From: Lentimicrobium sp. L6
GTDB lineage: Bacteria > Bacteroidota > Bacteroidia > Bacteroidales > UBA12170
Reading direction: 5' to 3'
DNA length: 52,392 bases
NCBI RefSeq assembly: GCF_013166655.1
Contig: NZ_JABKCA010000034.1
Location: 1 to 52,392 of the forward strand
Of the stretch, positions 24,401 to 32,983 are shown in pieces; the stretch's first letter is position 1, and each line of letters begins with the position of its first letter. The notes below the pieces were generated by a model. That model ran no database searches. It was not told where the DNA came from and saw only the letters and a list, made by a program, of their open reading frames with translations. The position numbers were made by a program, and so were the translations under genes.

Positions 24401-24535
24401 TTTCCAGTCTCGCATAAGATAAGGCTGAGGAAGGTTTGGCATTTGTTCTATTCTAGGAATAATGATTTGCTGAGCGGCCATATTGCCTACTCCCCAAAAG
24501 ATAAAAAATAGGAATATGAAGCGTTTTAATAACAT
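21437..24535 (-). CDS. Large secreted multidomain protein: unknown N-domain, Ig/PKD repeats, LamG, T9SS
   Basis: A 1032-residue exported protein. The signal peptide runs to about residue 21. The N-terminal domain (about 25-545) is paralogous to the lipoprotein at 17420-19153, with shared RIEQMPNLP, GIDKSNQ, DWWYETMPN, ARMNAE and ANASRLFYP blocks. Two Ig/PKD-like domains follow (about 560-650 and 655-745; each with Y/FEW...S...I-x-C). Next is a LamG/concanavalin-like domain (about 770-930, LYLPFSGNVNDES...) and then a T9SS sorting domain (about 955-1032, FPNPAKEALYIELH). It is probably a surface or secreted glycan-degrading enzyme with a carbohydrate-binding module; the catalytic class is unknown. 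A strong inverted repeat lies just upstream. Confidence 0.75.
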   Translation of the reverse strand: MLLKRFIFLFFIFWGVGNMAAQQIIIPRIEQMPNLPQPYLMRDWKQVAQSYDSLVFDRSLSGEYLPLVGINASGINYPNHENAAMVTYVGQPLGTSAEGINYLPAIIGATLAGIDKSNQFEKNWVLMSEDFFNLGSDENVYLNNYSASSGNDWWYETMPNIFFYQLNDLYPNTGAFNYQFETIANRWLEAVREMGGNSSPWQIPYMNYRAWNLEQMIPLTEGVKQPEAAGAIAWILYNAYVKTQNEDYLIGAEWALEFLNNWNENPSYEIQLPYGTYIAARMNAEIGTNYDIEKMLNWSFDRGNLRGWGTIIGQWGDYDCSGLIGEANDGGNDYAFIMNGFQHAAALVPLVRYDEHYADAIGKWILNLANASRLFYPGFLPADQQDSEEWALANDPHNSIAHEALKEILNDKSPFATGDAVRNGWAPTNLALYGASHVGYLGGMVSLTNVEAVLKLNLCKTDFYSNAYPSFLIWNPYDNDTLISLDVGEETIDIYNSIDNAFMLNNVSGTVDISIPANKSVILVYVPNNADLTNDGKKTLANSLVIDFDNGEIITDVPPRIKALKALKNPIVISDSIKIFCSVQDENPSELSYHWSIDDQSIDGESILAIKAPIVPGFYNIKCVLVSESGLSDSSTITIEVKDRIPFIPEIKSLKASPGKIDLGESSMINCQVYEENGDEIVFEWITEEGSILGSGEEIQWTAPMMIGDYKIYCKVSDSDGGVRDSIIVMVRDISSLEIGEPILYLPFSGNVNDESPFHQETTAFNIQYEEDVYSLSENAAAFNGSSSYIRITNNEQLNFKAGLTLTAWIYAQNINAGEAYPISHGNWDDRWKVSIANHILRFTVKTNYGVKDLDAKILLNNDSWYHMAMVYSGTDLEIYINGELDSFIPFSGEISSTSYDLVLGKARPDQDFYYRGRLDEIYLFDHPLSPTHIMDIYDNVSSTWDLGNVLENVKVFPNPAKEALYIELHSLAESEINYEFIDLSGRTLLKGIWTNHKTLFQLNTKQMESGLYLLKIQIGELSKVKKIIISK

Positions 24536-24558
24536 GATTATCAGATTTAATTGACATA

Positions 24559-24619
24559 AAAAGGGTATCTGAAAGATTAATTAACTGATAATAATCATCA
24601 TACAATCAGATACCCTTTT
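24559..24619 (-). terminator. Long inverted repeat between LamG lipoprotein and 1032-residue protein genes
   Basis: Perfect 14-bp arms, AAAAGGGTATCTGA (24559-24572) and TCAGATACCCTTTT (24606-24619), enclose a 33-base loop. On the minus strand the hairpin is followed by a T-run. This fits an intrinsic terminator or attenuator that lowers expression of the enzyme genes relative to susC/susD/LamG. The loop contains a TGAT-N4-ATCA word (24586-24597) that may be chance. Confidence 0.6.
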
Positions 24620-24694
24620 ATTGAAAATTGATTTTTTAAAGTCTAATGAACAGTGAAATAAAAGTTCAAACTTTAAAATATAACAAGCTATCTA

Positions 24695-25726
24695 TTAAGG
24701 CTTTTCTAGATTATAGATAGAAGATACCTCAGCACCAGTTAATACTCTGTTGTATAATCTGATATCATCTAATTTACCATTAAAATAACCACCCCAGGCT
24801 GCAGGGATAATATGATCATTATCGTAATTAGAATCATCATCGGCATATTTACTTGAACCACATCCAATAGCTAGGTCATGGTCTTCCACTTTAACTAATC
24901 CACCAGTAACATCAGTGTATTCTTGTTGTTTAGCTCCATTTACATAAAATATCATGCTTCCTGATTCATAGGTTACAGTAAGATGATACCAAGTTAATAC
25001 TTCTAATACAGGATCGGTGTCTTTGTCATAAATGCCATCGTCAGTAGAAGCAGTAAAGAAAGATTTATTTACTGATTGAAGTTGATATTTAAATCCATTC
25101 CAAGATTGTAATCCCATAAAACGATTGTTTTCTCTAATCTCTGTAGCATTTACCCATAATGAAATGGAGATATTTGCAGGATTTAAAGCTAGGGTATAAG
25201 GCACATTAATAAAACCACCTTCATTAAAATAATAGGCATTGTTTTCGTTGCCAAATCTGTCAGTGGTTAGTGCAGGCATTCCTCCACCAAATGCTGCATG
25301 GCCAGCACTTAAAACTCCATCATTACCATTACCAGTAAAATCAGTAGCATCGCCATCGAATAACCAATATGCAACAAGTCCATCGGTAGAAACATTCTGT
25401 ATAAATTTACCTTCAAAAATTGTTTTAGCAGCTTCTAAATTCACTTCAGCGGCATCCATTACGCTTTGAGCAGAAGCACTTGGAACTGCGTTAGCTGCAT
25501 CTATAGCTGTTTTAAACACCTCTTTTGATCCTACTTCGTAGAAACCTACTGATGTTCCCTCTTGAGCTCCATCATACAAAGCTTCACAATCCACTATTAA
25601 AGCAGTTAAAGCAGTCTTATCTCCTGCTGGAGTAACTGGATCGTCATCTTCACTACACCCTGTTACAAAAACGCTAATTGCCATCATTAGAGAAAATAGC
25701 ATTAAGAAATTCATTGATTTTTTCAT
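24695..25726 (-). CDS. LamG-domain surface lipoprotein (SusE-position)
   Basis: A 343-residue lipoprotein with a signal ending in a lipobox (VFVTGC) followed by Ser/Glu/Asp-rich residues, a pattern linked to surface export. A helical, FIVAR-like region (about 35-105, with ALYDGAQEG and AKTIFEG) precedes a LamG/concanavalin-type domain (about 115-343, VAYWLFDGDATDFTGNGNDG). I start at ATG 25726; the frame continues upstream into the susD 3' end without a better start. Its place directly after susC and susD suggests a surface glycan-binding protein. Confidence 0.85.
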   Translation of the reverse strand: MKKSMNFLMLFSLMMAISVFVTGCSEDDDPVTPAGDKTALTALIVDCEALYDGAQEGTSVGFYEVGSKEVFKTAIDAANAVPSASAQSVMDAAEVNLEAAKTIFEGKFIQNVSTDGLVAYWLFDGDATDFTGNGNDGVLSAGHAAFGGGMPALTTDRFGNENNAYYFNEGGFINVPYTLALNPANISISLWVNATEIRENNRFMGLQSWNGFKYQLQSVNKSFFTASTDDGIYDKDTDPVLEVLTWYHLTVTYESGSMIFYVNGAKQQEYTDVTGGLVKVEDHDLAIGCGSSKYADDDSNYDNDHIIPAAWGGYFNGKLDDIRLYNRVLTGAEVSSIYNLEKP

Positions 25727-25772
25727 AATATACTTGTTTATTAATAAATAATTAATTGAAATTGATTTCAAA

Positions 25773-27296
25773 TTAGTAACCAAAATTTTGAGTTATATTT
25801 TTGTTGGTTTCCATTTCTGATTGGGGAATTGGAAACACTTTATGTATTTCATATACGAAATTGTCTTTTTCAGAGAATACGCTTTCTGAGTACTCTTTTC
25901 CATATCTAATCACATCAAAATAGCGCATGCATTCAAAGCCTAGCTCCACGCGTCTTTCGTGGCGAATGGCATTACGTAAAGCAATCTGCTCTGTTGTGAC
26001 TACATCTGGCAATAAACCTTCTGGAATGTTGCCGTAATCTGTAAGTTTATTGTCATACAAATAACTCTCTCTCGCTCTCTTTCTCACCATATTCAATGGG
26101 ATAAGAGCCTCTGCACAGCGGTTTAATTCACATAAAGCTTCTGCCTGAATAAGCAAAACTTCGGCATAACGAATCACGGTAAAGTTTAAATCAGCATCAC
26201 TTTTAGAACTTGTAGGTATTTCAGAGAGTGGTTGTAATGATTTCTTCTGGTTATATCCAGTTGATGACCAGGAAGAACTATAGGGTTCCTCGTCAAACCA
26301 AAGCTGACCATCTCTACCTAAAGTGTAATCTAATCGAGGATCATAAATACTATCCGCTGTGAGTTCAAATTCATCCACGAAATCCTGAGTAGGTTCGTCG
26401 AAACCATATCCATTTTGCTCTCGAGGTGCTAGCCATTGATTCAATCTGTTTCCTAATACAGGATCATAGCCCGATAAATGCTGAATTTGAAATATTTGCT
26501 CTTGATTATTATCATACAACACATTGAAGTTATGCTGATAAATAGGCATTAAAGAAAAGCCATAAGCTATAACACTTTTGCTTGCAGTAACAGCCTCCTC
26601 CCATTTTTTATTGAATAAATAGGTCTTTGCTAATAAAGCCTTAACAGCTGCAGGATTAGCCCTGCCACGCTCGCTAGAAGGATATACATCTGGATTTTGT
26701 ATTAATGCAGTCTCCATGTAATTAAAAGCGGTTATAAAATTAGATTCTATATGATTGTATACCAGCTCTTGACTGATATTTGCAACCTGCATGTCTTCAG
26801 GTTCTAAGGGCTCTAAAATGAGGGGGATATTACCAAATATATTACATAGATTAAAATAGAAATAAGCTCTAAGAAAGTGTGCTTCTCCTAATATTCTGTT
26901 TTTCAGTGCTACATTCATGTCTATAGCAGGAACATACTTGAGGACCATATTACAACGAGAAACGCCTTCATAATAAACACTCCAAATGGTTTCCAGATTT
27001 CCATTATCTTCAAAAATTCGGAACTCATCAATAAGCTCTATATCAGCTTGGTCGCCGGGGAATCCTCCTTTTACAGCATCGTCTGAAACCACGTCGGAGA
27101 GCACCCATAGGCGATTATCAGAATTGGCAAAAGACAAAGGTTCGTAACAAGCGTTAATAGCCAATTTCGCATGGCTTTCCGTTTGGTAAAACTCTGCAGT
27201 GGTATAAAGTCCTTGAGGTTTTTCATCTAAAAACTTATTACAGGATGTCATCATTAAAAAACAAAGTGTGATTATGGTATATATAAATGTTTTCAT
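25773..27296 (-). CDS. SusD/RagB-family outer-membrane glycan-binding lipoprotein
   Basis: A 507-residue SusD-like lipoprotein (lipobox MMTSC, C19; then NKFLDEKPQG, a typical SusD start). The helical TPR scaffold is visible (AHFLRAYFYFNL, AVKALLAKTYLF) and the C-terminal signature is present (RHERRVELGFECMRYFDVIRYG). It caps the SusC barrel and presents oligosaccharide for import. It lies 16 bp downstream of susC and is clearly co-transcribed. Confidence 0.95.
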   Translation of the reverse strand: MKTFIYTIITLCFLMMTSCNKFLDEKPQGLYTTAEFYQTESHAKLAINACYEPLSFANSDNRLWVLSDVVSDDAVKGGFPGDQADIELIDEFRIFEDNGNLETIWSVYYEGVSRCNMVLKYVPAIDMNVALKNRILGEAHFLRAYFYFNLCNIFGNIPLILEPLEPEDMQVANISQELVYNHIESNFITAFNYMETALIQNPDVYPSSERGRANPAAVKALLAKTYLFNKKWEEAVTASKSVIAYGFSLMPIYQHNFNVLYDNNQEQIFQIQHLSGYDPVLGNRLNQWLAPREQNGYGFDEPTQDFVDEFELTADSIYDPRLDYTLGRDGQLWFDEEPYSSSWSSTGYNQKKSLQPLSEIPTSSKSDADLNFTVIRYAEVLLIQAEALCELNRCAEALIPLNMVRKRARESYLYDNKLTDYGNIPEGLLPDVVTTEQIALRNAIRHERRVELGFECMRYFDVIRYGKEYSESVFSEKDNFVYEIHKVFPIPQSEMETNKNITQNFGY

Positions 27297-27312
27297 CTGT
27301 GTATCTTTTTAA

Positions 27313-30300
27313 TTAAAAACTCATATTAAATCCTAATGTATAAACTCGTGCCATGGGGTAGGTTCCCCAATCTATGCCTTTAGCCAAATCACCTTCTCCA
27401 ACAGCATTATCACTGGTTTGCATCTCTGGATCTAACCCGGGGTATTTAGTGAATGTGAATAAATTCTGGACGCTGAGATAAATTCTTAGAGATTTGATAA
27501 TGGTTTTATTCTTACCTATATCGCTAATGGTATATCCGAGATTTACATTCTTAATTCGCACATAGGAAGCATCAAAAAGGAATCGGGTGGAAGGTTTCTT
27601 ATTATTTGCAGCTCCTTGCCAAGAGACTCTAGGTTGTGTATCACTAGTTCCTGAGCCTGTCCATCGGTCATCATATACCCTAGTTGTCACATTAAAAGCT
27701 CTATAAAATCCTTCTATATCATGTGCCGCCTGCCAGTACACTTCATTTCCAAACACGCCTTCAACAAAAAGGGTAAAATCCCATTTCTTATAGTTTAAAC
27801 CCATATTAAAGCCCAAAGTATAATCAGGAATTGGGCTTCCTACATGTGCTCTATCATAAGAATCTATAATACCATCGGGGCTACCAGTGGGTCCACTAAT
27901 ATCTTTATATTTAACATCCCCCGGCTTTATATCACTACCTTGATAGGCATGAGTAAAAATATCTGTTTCATCTTGAAAGATGCCTTCCATTTCGTATAAA
28001 TAAAAAGAGCCCACAGGATGTCCTTCTTCAGTGAGTGTTGCAAATACTCCATTATCAATTCTTCCTGCAGGAATAGGGTTTCCATCGTATAACTCCAGTA
28101 CTTCATTATTTACATGAGAGAATACAAATGCTAAATCATATTTTACTTTTCCTAGTTGATCTTTATAACTTAATTCAAGTTCTATCCCGTTATTCTTAAT
28201 TTTGGCAGCATTAACCACTGGAGGAGATGCTTCACCACTGCTAGGAGGAAGTGGTGCATTAATCAGCACATCATCTGATATTTTGTCGAAATAATCAAAG
28301 ACTACAAATAGTTTATTTCCAAAGAGTCCCAAATCTAAACCAATATCTACTTGAGTTTGACTTTCCCAACGAATATTCTCATTACCATGTTGCGATAAAT
28401 AATAACCTGACATGGCCGTGGTACCAAAGGGATAATAAGAACCTGATGAAATGATGGATGCATAACTGTAATTTCCAATTTTCTGATTTCCTAAAACCCC
28501 TGCACTCATACGGAGTTTTAAGTAGGACAGCATGTCGACATCCTTTAAGAAAGATTCCTTATCCACTCGCCATCCAATAGCAGCAGCAGGGAAAAAGGAC
28601 CAAGGATAATTAGAACCGAAACGAGAAGAGCCATCCTCACGAACCACGATTTCTGCATAGTATTTCTTTTCATAATCATAAGAGATTCTACCAAAGAAGG
28701 ACAATAATGCCCAGCTTTCTTGCCAGCCATCAACACGCTGATTGGTGGTGCCATTAGAGAGATATCGCAAACTAGGAATTTGATCTGGAAAATTTTGAGC
28801 AGAACCTTGCTGCCCAACAGAGGTGTTTTTTATGGCCTCCATTCCTACCAGTATATTCAAATTATGCTTTTCATTGAATACTTTATCATAAGTTAATGTA
28901 TTTTTCCAAGTTTGTTCACTGGTTATGAGCGATTGCTGCACCAATGTGTTTGGATTATTAATTCGCCCATCATAACCCCAGTTTTCGTTAAATCTCTTGT
29001 CTCCCAAAGACAAATAATCCAAGCCAAAATCTGTTCTGAATGTAAAATGATCATTTATCTTCCAATTGAGAAAAATATTACCCAAGAGACGATGTTCTTT
29101 CAATCTCCAATCGTATTTATTGGCAAATCCAACCGGATTATAACCATCTCCCATAAACTGAGCTGCTTCAGGGTAATAATCTACATATTCACCATTATCG
29201 TCGTAAATGGAATATAAAGGCGCTCTAAAAAAAGCATAACGAACAACAGAGCCCCCATTTCCGCCATATCCATCTCCAGAACTGCCAACTTTATCAGTGA
29301 TGGCACTAGATAAGTTAATATTGGTTCCTATTTGTACCTTATCAGACAAATTGCTATTCATGGATGTTCTGAAGGAATACTTATCATATCCTGAATTAAT
29401 AATAATTCCATCCTGATGAAAATAATTACCCGAAACAATATAATTCATCTTCTCATTACCGCCGCTTACACTTAAACTTGTTGAGGTAATGACCGCAGGC
29501 CTAAATATTTCATCCCAATAATTTACATTAGACATGGTGTCAGCCATTTCGGAGCTAATAATAGCTCTTCCGTCATTATTAGCCGCTTCGTTATATAATT
29601 CGATATATTGATCCTTATCACACATCTCCGTTAAATTAGTAGCGGTTTGAATACCAGTATAAGAGTCGAAATTTATTCTCATGCCGCCTTCTTTTCCTTT
29701 TTTAGTGGTGATCAGTACCACCCCTCCTGAAGCACGAGAGCCATATATGGAAGCAGCGGCCGCATCTTTTAAAATAGATATGGACTCAATTTCACTAGGG
29801 ATAACAGCGTTGCCGTCAGTGGTTGGGATTCCATCAATAATATACAAAGGCGAATTATCGTTGAATGTACCTGTTCCTCTAATTCTGATAGAGGTTCCGG
29901 CACCAGGAGCACCAGAGTTTTGAGTAACACTTACACCTGTGGCCTTTCCTTGTAAGGCCTGTCCAACATCAGCCACCGGGAGGTTGGAGATTTCTTTAGA
30001 TTTAACAACAGAGACGGCACCAATAATATCTGTTTGTTTCTTTATGCCATAGCCAATGGCGACGGCCTCATCCAAAGTAAAAACAGCCATTTCTAGTATC
30101 ACATTTATCTCCGTATGACCTGCAATTCCAACAATCTGCTTTTCGAAGCCTATATATGTAAAAACCAGCGTGTCATCAAGACTTGGGACTTCAAGTTCGT
30201 AACGTCCATCAATGTCACTAACTGCACCTTGAAAGGTGCCTTTCAATACAACACTTACGCCAATTAAAGTCTCTCCAAGATCATCAGTGATGAGTCCTTT

Positions 30301-30660
30301 TATAATTGTTTTTTTGGTTTTCTGAACATCCTCCACTTTTGGCATAATCACAATATGGTTATCCAAAATTTCGAAGGATAATCCAGTCCCTTTCAAACCT
30401 TGACTTAGAAGTGTGCTTATATCAGATTCTTCTTTGTTAACAGATATATCCTTATTAAGGTCTACCTGGTCGTTTTGATAGAATATTTTATATGTTCCTT
30501 TATTTTCAATAAATCGAAATAAATCATTAAGTGTCTGATTATCTGTATCTTTATCATTTTGTGCTAGAGCACTTATAGAGAAGCTAGTTAAATAAACAGT
30601 AAAACATAATAACAAAAACCATTTAATGCTCAGGTTTTTAAAAGAATAGAATTTTCTCAT
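27313..30660 (-). CDS. SusC/RagA TonB-dependent transporter with STN domain
   Basis: A 1115-residue outer-membrane importer. In order: signal peptide (to about 35), STN signalling domain (about 45-105), carboxypeptidase-D-like domain (about 115-200), plug (about 205-330, with LPVADVGQALQGKATGV and GAPGAGTSIRIRGTG), then a 22-strand barrel ending in MARVYTLGFNMSF. The STN domain marks a transducer-type SusC that signals glycan binding to the adjacent FecR anti-sigma factor. ATG 30660 is used; an upstream TTG is unlikely. It starts 22 bp after fecR, tying regulation and transport together. Confidence 0.95.
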   Translation of the reverse strand: MRKFYSFKNLSIKWFLLLCFTVYLTSFSISALAQNDKDTDNQTLNDLFRFIENKGTYKIFYQNDQVDLNKDISVNKEESDISTLLSQGLKGTGLSFEILDNHIVIMPKVEDVQKTKKTIIKGLITDDLGETLIGVSVVLKGTFQGAVSDIDGRYELEVPSLDDTLVFTYIGFEKQIVGIAGHTEINVILEMAVFTLDEAVAIGYGIKKQTDIIGAVSVVKSKEISNLPVADVGQALQGKATGVSVTQNSGAPGAGTSIRIRGTGTFNDNSPLYIIDGIPTTDGNAVIPSEIESISILKDAAAASIYGSRASGGVVLITTKKGKEGGMRINFDSYTGIQTATNLTEMCDKDQYIELYNEAANNDGRAIISSEMADTMSNVNYWDEIFRPAVITSTSLSVSGGNEKMNYIVSGNYFHQDGIIINSGYDKYSFRTSMNSNLSDKVQIGTNINLSSAITDKVGSSGDGYGGNGGSVVRYAFFRAPLYSIYDDNGEYVDYYPEAAQFMGDGYNPVGFANKYDWRLKEHRLLGNIFLNWKINDHFTFRTDFGLDYLSLGDKRFNENWGYDGRINNPNTLVQQSLITSEQTWKNTLTYDKVFNEKHNLNILVGMEAIKNTSVGQQGSAQNFPDQIPSLRYLSNGTTNQRVDGWQESWALLSFFGRISYDYEKKYYAEIVVREDGSSRFGSNYPWSFFPAAAIGWRVDKESFLKDVDMLSYLKLRMSAGVLGNQKIGNYSYASIISSGSYYPFGTTAMSGYYLSQHGNENIRWESQTQVDIGLDLGLFGNKLFVVFDYFDKISDDVLINAPLPPSSGEASPPVVNAAKIKNNGIELELSYKDQLGKVKYDLAFVFSHVNNEVLELYDGNPIPAGRIDNGVFATLTEEGHPVGSFYLYEMEGIFQDETDIFTHAYQGSDIKPGDVKYKDISGPTGSPDGIIDSYDRAHVGSPIPDYTLGFNMGLNYKKWDFTLFVEGVFGNEVYWQAAHDIEGFYRAFNVTTRVYDDRWTGSGTSDTQPRVSWQGAANNKKPSTRFLFDASYVRIKNVNLGYTISDIGKNKTIIKSLRIYLSVQNLFTFTKYPGLDPEMQTSDNAVGEGDLAKGIDWGTYPMARVYTLGFNMSF

Positions 30661-30682
30661 AATCAATCATTTAAAAAACAAC

Positions 30683-31699
30683 TTATTTTATAATCACTGT
30701 ATCGTTATGTATCTCATATTCAAACGGTGTAGGCAATTTGATAACCGCCAGAATGCTATTGATATCGTCTTCGGTAGTAAAGCAACCCGTATAATTGCAC
30801 TTTCCTACATTTTTATTCTGCAGAATGAAAGTTAGGTTATGGGTTCGCTCAAGTATTTTAAGTATTTCGGTGAATTTTTGGTTCTTGAACACGATTTCTC
30901 CATCTTTCCATGCAGAATAGATTTCAATATTGTCTGTTTCTACAAGTTTGATTTCTTGCGTGTTCTTATGGAGAATATATGTTTGATTTACCTTTAATTC
31001 TATTTCTGCACCATGATGATACGACAAAGAAATACTACCACGTTCGAGAGAAGTTCTAAAAACATTCTCGTTTGGATAAGCATATACATTAAAGGCTGTC
31101 CCCAAAACTCTGATGTCATTTTCTTGGGTATGGACAATAAAAGGTTTGTTGGCATTATGGCTCACATCGAACCAAGCTTCTCCTTCAAGAAAAACTTCAC
31201 GACTAGCGCCTTCAAAATTTTCTTCGTATTTTAATTTCGAATCGGAGTTAATGAAGACCACAGTTCCATCTGGCAAAATGATGTTTTTAGACGCTCCCTT
31301 TGCTACACAAAGTTCTTGATAAATAGGCTCAGCATCACGAATAGAGGAGTTTGAAAAATAATAGATGGCGCTGGCTAAAAATAGCAGGATGCTTGCAGCT
31401 GCTGCGTATCTACCTATCTTTTTTAGGAAAATAGTTTTGCCCTTATTCTTTCGCTTGATTTCATTTAAATGTAACCTAGTACTTAATTTATGCCATTCTT
31501 CGCTAATAAATTCCTTTGGAAGCTCCTGTTTATGGAATCGTAATTTATGGATCAGCATTTTGGCATCAAGCGCAATCTTCAAATTCTTCGGATTCTGAGA
31601 AAACCATTCTTCCCACTTTGCAATATCAGCTTGATTTTTGTTGGTGGCATAATTGACAAAAGAATCATCTAAAATGAAGTCCTCTAATTTATAGTCCAT
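30683..31699 (-). CDS. FecR-family anti-sigma factor
   Basis: An inner-membrane regulator of about 338 residues. The cytoplasmic N-terminal domain (about 1-100, WEEWFSQNPKNLKIALDA) contacts the sigma factor. One transmembrane helix follows (YAAAASILLFLASAIYYF), then the periplasmic FecR domain (LPDGTVVFINSDSKLKYEENF; REVFLEGEAWFDVSH) and a C-terminal DUF4974-like domain. It receives the signal from the STN-SusC and controls the ECF sigma encoded just upstream. The start is ambiguous: in-frame ATGs also occur at 31708 and 31723; I chose the one giving MDYKLEDFI. Confidence 0.93.
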   Translation of the reverse strand: MDYKLEDFILDDSFVNYATNKNQADIAKWEEWFSQNPKNLKIALDAKMLIHKLRFHKQELPKEFISEEWHKLSTRLHLNEIKRKNKGKTIFLKKIGRYAAAASILLFLASAIYYFSNSSIRDAEPIYQELCVAKGASKNIILPDGTVVFINSDSKLKYEENFEGASREVFLEGEAWFDVSHNANKPFIVHTQENDIRVLGTAFNVYAYPNENVFRTSLERGSISLSYHHGAEIELKVNQTYILHKNTQEIKLVETDNIEIYSAWKDGEIVFKNQKFTEILKILERTHNLTFILQNKNVGKCNYTGCFTTEDDINSILAVIKLPTPFEYEIHNDTVIIK

Positions 31700-31785
31700 G
31701 ATGGGCATATTTTTACTAATCATACCCTTTAGAGTCGAAATCTGACGCTTTATACTCACTTAAAAATAAATAAATATTTAAATTA

Positions 31786-32427
31786 CTACAATAGGCCGGA
31801 TATCAGTATGTTAACAAAGTTAATGTTATTTTGTTTTTGATGTTTCCTTAAAGTTTTTATTGTTCTAGCCAGTAAGTTGGCTACAGATTGTTGCTTGATT
31901 GATAAAATCTCACTTATTTCTATATTGGAATAATTACCATAGAATTTCAGATAAATGATCTCTTTCTGGTTTGGACAAAGTTTCGCCAATAGTTCTTTGA
32001 TGATTTGCTCATTCTCTATTTGAGATTCATGTTCTAAATATATTTCTTCAGGGGAGATATCAAACTGGTGATGGCTAATCTTATTCTCATCCGAATAACA
32101 ATCGTTTAATAAATCCTTTGGGGAATTTTTTAAAATATTATTTCTTAAAGAAGTAAAGAGATAGGCTTTTACATAAGTCACCTCTTTATTACTCGTTCTC
32201 TTTTCCCAAATGTTGGCGAATAAATCTTGAATAGTATCGGCAGCGCTATGATGCTTACTTTCTAATTTTGAACCATAAAAAAACAAATCATCATAGTATT
32301 TGTCAAATAGTGTCTTTAAAGCAATCGGATCCCCAAGTTTTATGGCATTCCACAGCTGTTGATCCTCATCAAGTTGAAAATTGACAGTTTTGCCATTTTC
32401 GCTTTTTTGGCGTTTGGGTTGCTTCAT
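31786..32427 (-). CDS. ECF-type RNA polymerase sigma-70 factor
   Basis: A 213-residue sigma factor. Region 2 spans about 28-95 (ALKTLFDKYYDDLFFYG; DTIQDLFANIWEKR). Region 4 spans about 140-195 (LCPNQKEIIYLKFYGNYSNIEISEILSIKQQSVANLLARTIKTL). It belongs to the Bacteroidota FecI-like group that activates susC-susD operons. The extended, Lys-rich N-terminus (about 1-25) is unusual but short. It is the first gene of the locus and is paired with the FecR gene downstream. Confidence 0.94.
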   Translation of the reverse strand: MKQPKRQKSENGKTVNFQLDEDQQLWNAIKLGDPIALKTLFDKYYDDLFFYGSKLESKHHSAADTIQDLFANIWEKRTSNKEVTYVKAYLFTSLRNNILKNSPKDLLNDCYSDENKISHHQFDISPEEIYLEHESQIENEQIIKELLAKLCPNQKEIIYLKFYGNYSNIEISEILSIKQQSVANLLARTIKTLRKHQKQNNINFVNILISGLL

Positions 32428-32477
32428 GATTCAAAGTAGGCCAAAAGATTCATATTTGAGTAAAATATATTTAATGT

Positions 32478-32507
32478 CAAAATTACACTTTTATCATCAG
32501 TAGTCAA
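32478..32507 (-). promoter_or_regulatory. Promoter of the ECF sigma gene
   Basis: On the minus strand a TTG (32507-32505) is followed by exactly 19 bp and then TAATTTTG (32485-32478), a complete match to the Bacteroidota housekeeping promoter TTG-N19-TAnnTTTG. It lies about 50 bp upstream of the sigma-factor ATG, so the regulator is probably transcribed constitutively. Confidence 0.6.
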
Positions 32508-32613
32508 TGACTCGGTATCTATTAGTTTAAGAAAAATGCGAATTCACTTCAAGATAACCCAGCGCTATCAATTTAATTACAATCGGATTTCCATATTTTA
32601 TATTTAGACTTTA

Positions 32614-32633
32614 AATCATTTTATAAAATGATT
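32614..32633. promoter_or_regulatory. 20-bp perfect palindrome upstream of the sigma gene
   Basis: AATCATTTTATAAAATGATT is fully self-complementary. It lies about 190 bp from the sigma gene ATG and 350 bp from nadK. It could be an operator or a hairpin; nothing in the window identifies a binding protein. Confidence 0.5.
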
Positions 32634-32983
32634 CGGATGGTTCTTCTTAGGTCTAGATGAACCATGCGCTAATTATTTAAAAATGCAGAATGATTCAGTA
32701 ATGGACCATGGTAACACAAACTAAAACCCCATTGGAATTCTCCTTGCTCCACTTTCTTTCTTCACAAAATGCTTCATATATGCTCCATCCTCAAAGATAA
32801 AAAATAAAATTGTTAATTATTTAGTATTTTAAAATGGGCTAAGTATTAGGAAAGGCCTAAAAATTAAGACTTTTTATGCGGTTAAATATTGTTAATTTTG
32901 AATTTTTAAAACTGTTAGGCTTTATTAATTTTTATTTTTGCCGAGCACTAAATACGGCGCAAGCAAACTACACTGATTTTTAG

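Larger units (their letters stand above)
32428..32983. other. Divergent intergenic region with large palindrome
   Basis: This 556-bp gap separates the sigma gene (minus) from nadK (plus). It holds the sigma promoter, a 20-bp perfect palindrome (32614-32633) and a looser ATGGTTC/GAACCAT inverted repeat (32637-32643 and 32659-32665). TAnnTTTG-like boxes before nadK lie at 32893-32900 and 32933-32940. No RNA gene or reading frame that I can support. Confidence 0.6.

Noticed and set aside
24586-24597. Further FNR-like site (TGAT-N4-ATCA) in the glycan locus
   Set aside because: It lies in the loop of a transcript hairpin with no promoter beside it; a chance match in AT-rich DNA is likely.
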